A stretch of DNA of 10,553 nt. It comes from Gammaproteobacteria bacterium. GTDB taxonomy: Bacteria; Pseudomonadota; Gammaproteobacteria; HK1. How positions within the stretch are numbered: position 1 is the stretch's first letter; each line of letters starts with the position of its first letter. The position numbers were made by a program, and so were the translations under genes. The notes below the pieces were generated by a model, which made no database searches, was not told the origin of the DNA, and saw nothing but the letters and a program-made list of their open reading frames with translations. The stretch lies in the NCBI GenBank assembly GCA_020444775.1, contig JAGRHX010000182.1, forward strand, positions 1 to 10,553, written 5' to 3'. Shown in pieces: positions 7,491 to 10,553 of the stretch.

Positions 7491-7495
7491 TCCTC
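7491..7495 (-). promoter_or_regulatory. Ribosome binding site of the crotonase gene
   Basis: On the minus strand GAGGA precedes the ATG at 7483 by 7 bases, supporting that start. Confidence 0.65.
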
Positions 7496-7578
7496 GTGTT
7501 GTGGGCGGGTCGTGTTCGGCGTGATTCGGGCATACCCTGCACGGATACGACAGCGTACGCCCGTGGGACACCATCGAC

Positions 7579-7584
7579 GAGGAT
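7579..7584 (+). promoter_or_regulatory. Ribosome binding site of the amidohydrolase gene
   Basis: GAGGAT lies 6 bases before the ATG at 7591 and supports that start; the next in-frame ATG is far inside the protein, after the HxH metal motif. Confidence 0.65.
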
Positions 7585-7590
7585 CATCGC

Positions 7591-8547
7591 ATGCACGGAC
7601 ATCGAATCGATGTGCATCATCATTTTCTGCCGCCGGAGTACGTTGCCGAGGTCGGGGGTGAGCGGATCGCTTCGCTGATCCTGGCCGGCAAGGTGCCGGA
7701 CTGGTCGGCGCAGGCCTCGCTCGAGGCGATGGACCGCAACGGCATCCAGAGCGCCATCACCTCGATCTCGGCGCCAGGACTGTGGTTCGGCGATCCGGCG
7801 CAGACCCGGCGTCTGTGTCGGCACTGCAACGACTTCGCCGGGACCCTGCGCGATGCGCATCCGGGACGCTTCGGTGTGTTCGCGAGCCTGCCGTTGCCGG
7901 ACGTGCCGGCCTCGCTCGCCGAGATCGACCATGCGCTGGACGAGATCGGCGCTGACGGCATCGGTCTGCTGACGCGCTATGGTGACCGCTATCCGGGCGA
8001 TCCGGCGTTCGCGGCGGTGTTCGACGCGCTCGACGCCCGCGCTGCCGTGGTCTACTTCCATCCGACCGATGCGCCATGCGGGGACTGCCAGCCGGAGATC
8101 CCGGCCGCGACCCTGGACTTCCCCTTCGACACCACGCGTGCGGTGGTCAGCTTGTTGTTCTCCGGCACCTTCACGCGTTGTCCCAACATCCGTTTCATCT
8201 TCTCGCACGCGGGCGGCACCATTCCGTTCCTGGCCGAGCGCATTGCTCGGCTGGCCGCCTTGCCGCGCTTCGCAGCGAGCGTGCCGGACGGGGTCCGGCC
8301 GGTGCTCGAAGGGCTGTTCTACGACACCGCGCTGTCGGCGAATCCGCTCAGCTTCGCCAGTCTGCTGGCGCTGGTCTCACATCGCCAGGTGTTGTTCGGC
8401 AGCGACTATCCCTTCGCCCCGGAATCGACCATGACCGCGAGCATCGAGGGTCTCGCGGGATTGGGACTGGAGGCGGCGGTGCTGCGAGGTATCGAGCGCG
8501 ATCACGCGCTGTCCTTGTTTCCAAGACTGCGTGTGCACGGGGGTTGA
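7591..8547 (+). CDS. Amidohydrolase-2 family enzyme, probable ACMSD-like decarboxylase
   Basis: A 318-residue TIM-barrel metal enzyme of the amidohydrolase-2 family. Metal ligands are visible in the expected order: IDVHHHFLPP with His9 and His11, VVYFHPTD with His157, and GSDYPF with Asp272. His206 in FSHAGGTIPFL matches the active-site base of 2-amino-3-carboxymuconate-6-semialdehyde decarboxylase (ACMSD). The HxHxLP start and the SHAGG block are typical of non-oxidative decarboxylases (ACMSD, gamma-resorcylate, 6-methylsalicylate and 2,3-dihydroxybenzoate decarboxylases), although some relatives hydrolyse lactones or ring-fission products. It lies 212 bases upstream of an extradiol dioxygenase on the same strand, which suggests a shared aromatic pathway; the spacing leaves room for a second promoter. 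Which carboxylic acid it acts on cannot be read from the sequence. Confidence 0.88.
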   Translation: MHGHRIDVHHHFLPPEYVAEVGGERIASLILAGKVPDWSAQASLEAMDRNGIQSAITSISAPGLWFGDPAQTRRLCRHCNDFAGTLRDAHPGRFGVFASLPLPDVPASLAEIDHALDEIGADGIGLLTRYGDRYPGDPAFAAVFDALDARAAVVYFHPTDAPCGDCQPEIPAATLDFPFDTTRAVVSLLFSGTFTRCPNIRFIFSHAGGTIPFLAERIARLAALPRFAASVPDGVRPVLEGLFYDTALSANPLSFASLLALVSHRQVLFGSDYPFAPESTMTASIEGLAGLGLEAAVLRGIERDHALSLFPRLRVHGG

Positions 8548-8598
8548 TCGCCGGGTTCGGTCCAACCTCGACCGGCCGGGTGCGCAAGCGCGGCGCGG

Positions 8599-8616
8599 CT
8601 GACCTGGATCAAGGTC
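8599..8616. promoter_or_regulatory. Candidate FNR/ANR/CRP-type box (near-palindrome)
   Basis: CTGAC-CTGG-ATCAA at 8599-8612 matches 8 of 10 defined bases of the FNR/ANR consensus TTGAT-N4-ATCAA. The overlapping GACCTGGATCAAGGTC (8601-8616) is a palindrome apart from one base pair. It ends about 144 bases before the dioxygenase ATG. A match of this size can occur by chance. Confidence 0.3.
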
Positions 8617-8675
8617 TGATGCGCGACCGGGCTTTGCATCCGGCCGCCGCTGGCCGACCATCGAGGCCGTGGTCA

Positions 8676-8690
8676 CGTGGCCCGGCCACG
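8676..8690. promoter_or_regulatory. Perfect 7+7 dyad, candidate operator
   Basis: CGTGGCC-C-GGCCACG has perfect 7-base arms around one base. It overlaps a second near-palindrome centred on CACGTG (8671-8682). It ends 69 bases before the dioxygenase ATG, a normal place for a repressor or activator site. The one-base centre rules out a normal hairpin loop, so DNA binding is more likely than RNA structure. Confidence 0.35.
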
Positions 8691-8746
8691 CATATCGTGC
8701 TCGACAAAAAATGGTCATCGACCGCCGGGGGGCTGCTCGAGGATGC

Positions 8747-8753
8747 AGAGGAA
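8747..8753 (+). promoter_or_regulatory. Ribosome binding site of the extradiol dioxygenase gene
   Basis: AGAGGAA lies 6 bases before the ATG at 8760. It decides the start, because the same frame is open for several hundred bases further upstream. Confidence 0.75.
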
Positions 8754-8759
8754 CGTGTC

Positions 8760-9821
8760 ATGAATGGAGCTCACGTCGGTCCGTATCATCGGAAAGAGGT
8801 TGCAGGGAGCCATGCTCCGGCCCCGGCCGAGCCCAGTTTCGATGTCGCGCATCTGGGGCACGTCGAGCTGCTCACCCCGAAGCTCGAGCGCAGCGTCTGG
8901 TATTTTCAGGAGGTGTTGGGCATGCAGGTCGTGCACGAGCACGCCGGCAGCGTCTATCTGCGTGGTTACGGTGACCATGCCACCAGCAGCCTGAAACTGA
9001 GCGCGGCGCCGGCGGCCGGACTCGGCCATCTTGCCTGGCGAGCCAGCAGTCCCGCGGCCCTTGCACGGCGTGCCGAGGCCATAGAGGGCGCCGGTCTCGG
9101 TACCGGTTGGTCGGATGGGGATTTCGGTCACGGTCGCTGCTATCGATTCCGCGATCCGGATGGTCATCCGATGGAGGTCTACTACGACGAGACGCCGTAT
9201 CGGGCGCCGCCCCATCTGCGTTCCGCGCTCAAGAACCAGCCGATGCGCTATCCGGGTCGTGGGGTGGGCGTGCGCAAGACCGATCATGTGGCCCTGTTGT
9301 GTCGGGACGTGGTTGCCAATCGACACTTTGCGCAGTCGTTGCTGGGCCTGCGTTTGCGCGAACAGGTCGTGTTCGAGAATGGCCGGCGTGAGATAGGCGC
9401 CTGGATGAGCGCCAACGCGGTGCATCACGAGCTGGCCTATGTGGTCGACCGGCGTCAGGCCAGCGGACGTCTGCATCACTATTCGCTGTTCGTCGACGAC
9501 AAGTGCGACGTGCTGCGGGCGGCCGACATCCTGCGTGAGCACGAGGTGTTCATCGAGACCGGCCCGTCCAAGCACAACAACTCTCAAGCCTTCTACATCT
9601 ACAGCTACGAGCCGGGTGGCAACCGGGTCGAGATCTATTCGAGCGGCTTCTTCGTTCTGGCGCCGGACTTCGAACCGGTGGTCTGGGACGAGCACAGCCG
9701 TGGCACGGGCGTCTACTGGGGGGCGGCGCTACCGGACAGCTTCCTCGAGTACGCGACCCCCGACGTGTCGGCGTCCGCGTCGGGTGAGGCATCGTCGAAG
9801 GCGGTGGTCGACGTGCTCTGA
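8760..9821 (+). CDS. Type I extradiol ring-cleavage dioxygenase (catechol 2,3-dioxygenase family, VOC fold)
   Basis: A 353-residue protein with two VOC modules (about 28-145 and 172-295) and a C-terminal tail. The second module carries all residues known from P. putida catechol 2,3-dioxygenase: Fe ligands His176 (TDHVALL), His240 (LHHYSLF) and Glu291 (NRVEIYS), plus the active-site His223 (HELAY), His272 (SKHNNS) and Tyr281 (YIYSYEPGG), at matching spacing. It should therefore open a catechol-type ring next to the diol using Fe(II), or less often Mn(II), and O2. The first module, usually vestigial, also has His34, His90 and Glu139 at ligand positions. The length and the tail after the Glu ligand also resemble homoprotocatechuate 2,3-dioxygenase. 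The substrate is unknown. The start is fixed by a good ribosome binding site; the ATG follows a long open stretch that reads through the upstream gene in another frame. Confidence 0.92.
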   Translation: MNGAHVGPYHRKEVAGSHAPAPAEPSFDVAHLGHVELLTPKLERSVWYFQEVLGMQVVHEHAGSVYLRGYGDHATSSLKLSAAPAAGLGHLAWRASSPAALARRAEAIEGAGLGTGWSDGDFGHGRCYRFRDPDGHPMEVYYDETPYRAPPHLRSALKNQPMRYPGRGVGVRKTDHVALLCRDVVANRHFAQSLLGLRLREQVVFENGRREIGAWMSANAVHHELAYVVDRRQASGRLHHYSLFVDDKCDVLRAADILREHEVFIETGPSKHNNSQAFYIYSYEPGGNRVEIYSSGFFVLAPDFEPVVWDEHSRGTGVYWGAALPDSFLEYATPDVSASASGEASSKAVVDVL

Positions 9822-9825
9822 GCGA

Positions 9826-9865
9826 CGGGCCCGTGCCTTACAGAAATCGCTGTATGTAGGGCCCG
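9826..9865. terminator. Nested hairpin after the dioxygenase gene
   Basis: Outer arms CGGGCCC (9826-9832) and GGGCCCG (9859-9865) enclose inner arms TACAG (9839-9843) and CTGTA (9850-9854) with a 6-base loop; the bases between the stems form a 6-by-4 internal loop. It starts 4 bases after the dioxygenase TGA. No T-run follows, so an ordinary intrinsic terminator is not shown; it may instead protect the 3' end of the mRNA or be a leader element of the next gene. The left arm also lies in a 10-base palindrome (9825-9834). Confidence 0.35.
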
Positions 9866-9914
9866 AGCGGGTGTATATGGAACGTTCCCTGGCGGTCACG
9901 AGTCATGTGCCCCG

Positions 9915-10553
9915 ATGTCATCCGCTTTCGAGTCTCCATCGGCTTGCGACGCCAACGCCGGACCATACCCTGACGATGCCCTGGTCGAGCAGGTTGCGGA
10001 CGCGCTCGCCAGAGACGGCTACGGGGTGTTTGCGTCCGCGCTACCCGGATCGCTGCTGGACGCGCTGCTGTGCAACTTCCATTCACTGGACAGCAGCGAA
10101 TTCCATCGCGCCGGAGTCGGTCGTGACCATGCGTTTCGCATCGATCGCAGCGTTCGCTCGGACCGGATCTGCTGGCTGACCGGCGTGCAATCGGCGCCGG
10201 CGGCGTATCTGGCCTGGGCCGAGCGGCTACGGGCCGGTCTGAACCGAGCACTGTTCCTGGGGCTGTTCCATTACGAGGCGCACTACGCCTGCTATGCGCC
10301 CGGTGATTTCTATCGCCGTCACCTCGACGCCTTCAGCGGTGGCCCGAGTCGGATCCTCAGCACGGTCGTCTATCTGAATCGGCACTGGCGCGAAGCGGAC
10401 GGTGGTGAGCTGTTGCTGTATCGAACGGCGGACGACCTTGCACCGGTCCGGGTCTGTCCGCGGTTCGGCACATTGGTGGTGTTTCTCAGTGAACGCTTCG
10501 AGCACGAGGTGACCATGGCCCACAGCCTGCGCTACAGCATCGCCGGCTGGTTC
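9915..10553 (+). CDS. 2OG-Fe(II) oxygenase, SM-20/prolyl 4-hydroxylase type, cut by the window end
   Basis: The frame stays open from the ATG to the last base, giving 213 residues with no stop. The Fe(II) ligands are His136 and Asp138 in FYRRHLDAF and His197 in SERFEHEV; Arg206 in LRYSIAGWF should bind 2-oxoglutarate. The blocks STVVYLN, GGELLLY and GTLVVFLSERF are typical of bacterial SM-20-like proteins related to HIF prolyl hydroxylases (PHD/EGLN), which hydroxylate proline in a protein target; P. aeruginosa PPHD acting on EF-Tu is the known bacterial case. Such proteins are close to 200 residues long, so only a few residues should be missing. The ATG at 9915 is the only ATG in this frame before the conserved region; its ribosome binding site is weak. 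The target is unknown, and there is no clear link to the dioxygenase gene 93 bases upstream. Confidence 0.88.
   Translation, partial: MSSAFESPSACDANAGPYPDDALVEQVADALARDGYGVFASALPGSLLDALLCNFHSLDSSEFHRAGVGRDHAFRIDRSVRSDRICWLTGVQSAPAAYLAWAERLRAGLNRALFLGLFHYEAHYACYAPGDFYRRHLDAFSGGPSRILSTVVYLNRHWREADGGELLLYRTADDLAPVRVCPRFGTLVVFLSERFEHEVTMAHSLRYSIAGWF

Larger units (their letters stand above)
7484..7590. promoter_or_regulatory. Divergent control region between crotonase and amidohydrolase genes
   Basis: These 107 bases separate two divergent starts and must hold both promoters. The outer edges carry the two ribosome binding sites. I find no clear -35/-10 pair, sigma-54 site or strong dyad in the middle part, so promoter positions are not given. 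Confidence 0.5.
8548..8759. other. Gap between amidohydrolase and extradiol dioxygenase genes
   Basis: This 212-base gap has no gene that I recognise, although the dioxygenase frame stays open through it and back into the amidohydrolase gene. It holds a 5+5 inverted repeat CGGTC/GACCG at 8558-8574 just after the stop, an FNR-like near-palindrome at 8599-8616, a perfect 7+7 dyad at 8676-8690, and a run of six A at 8704-8709. The concentration of dyads suggests control of the dioxygenase gene, but no -35/-10 pair is clear. Confidence 0.5.

Noticed and set aside
8558..8574. CGGTC/GACCG inverted repeat just after the amidohydrolase stop as a terminator
   Set aside because: Only 5-base arms in GC-rich DNA and no T-run, so it is not called as a terminator.
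8076..8759. Upstream extension of the dioxygenase frame to an ATG at 8076
   Set aside because: Most of it lies in another frame of the amidohydrolase gene and shows no homology; the ribosome binding site at 8747-8753 points to 8760.
8715..9695. Minus-strand open frame of 326 residues opposite the dioxygenase gene
   Set aside because: Antisense shadow; all extradiol catalytic residues are on the plus strand.
9838..10251. Minus-strand open frame opposite the 2OG oxygenase gene
   Set aside because: Arg/Pro-rich with no motif, and it lies across the clear plus-strand oxygenase.

Overview
The window is GC-rich; four 60-base lines I counted by eye ran from about 67 to 77 % GC. It reads as chromosomal DNA of a free-living proteobacterium. 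A gammaproteobacterium is most likely, judging from the DUF1631-GGDEF-EAL protein and the SM-20-like 2OG-Fe(II) oxygenase, but no rRNA, tRNA or other decisive marker is present. I saw no mobile element, CRISPR array or phage gene.

Layout. Positions 1-336 (+) hold the 3' end of an aldehyde dehydrogenase, probably of the succinate-semialdehyde dehydrogenase type. It meets tail to tail, with an 8-base overlap, a DinG-type iron-sulfur helicase on the minus strand (329-2323). Upstream of the helicase on the same strand is a very large regulatory protein (2531-5902). It joins DUF1631, a degenerate GGDEF domain and a mostly intact EAL domain, and probably acts in cyclic-di-GMP or other signal responses. 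A non-coding stretch of about 390 bases follows, carrying a perfect 8+8 inverted repeat, and then phhB-like pterin-4a-carbinolamine dehydratase (6296-6649, +).

The right half looks metabolic. A crotonase-family enoyl-CoA hydratase (6686-7483, -) diverges across 107 bases from an ACMSD/amidohydrolase-2 family enzyme (7591-8547, +), probably a non-oxidative decarboxylase. That gene is followed, after 212 bases with several dyads, by a two-module type I extradiol dioxygenase (8760-9821, +) that keeps every catalytic residue of catechol 2,3-dioxygenase. The window ends inside a 2OG-Fe(II) dioxygenase of the SM-20/prolyl-hydroxylase type (9915-end, +).

A working model, which is inference, is that the decarboxylase turns an aromatic or semialdehyde acid into a substrate or product linked to the extradiol ring cleavage, with the crotonase working on CoA intermediates further down. 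The actual substrate cannot be read from the sequence. The most unusual points are the triple-domain signalling protein with altered active sites, an extradiol enzyme whose normally vestigial N-terminal module still carries a full His/His/Glu set, a carbinolamine dehydratase with Arg in place of the third active-site His, and a change in codon habit near 2.4-2.5 kb.
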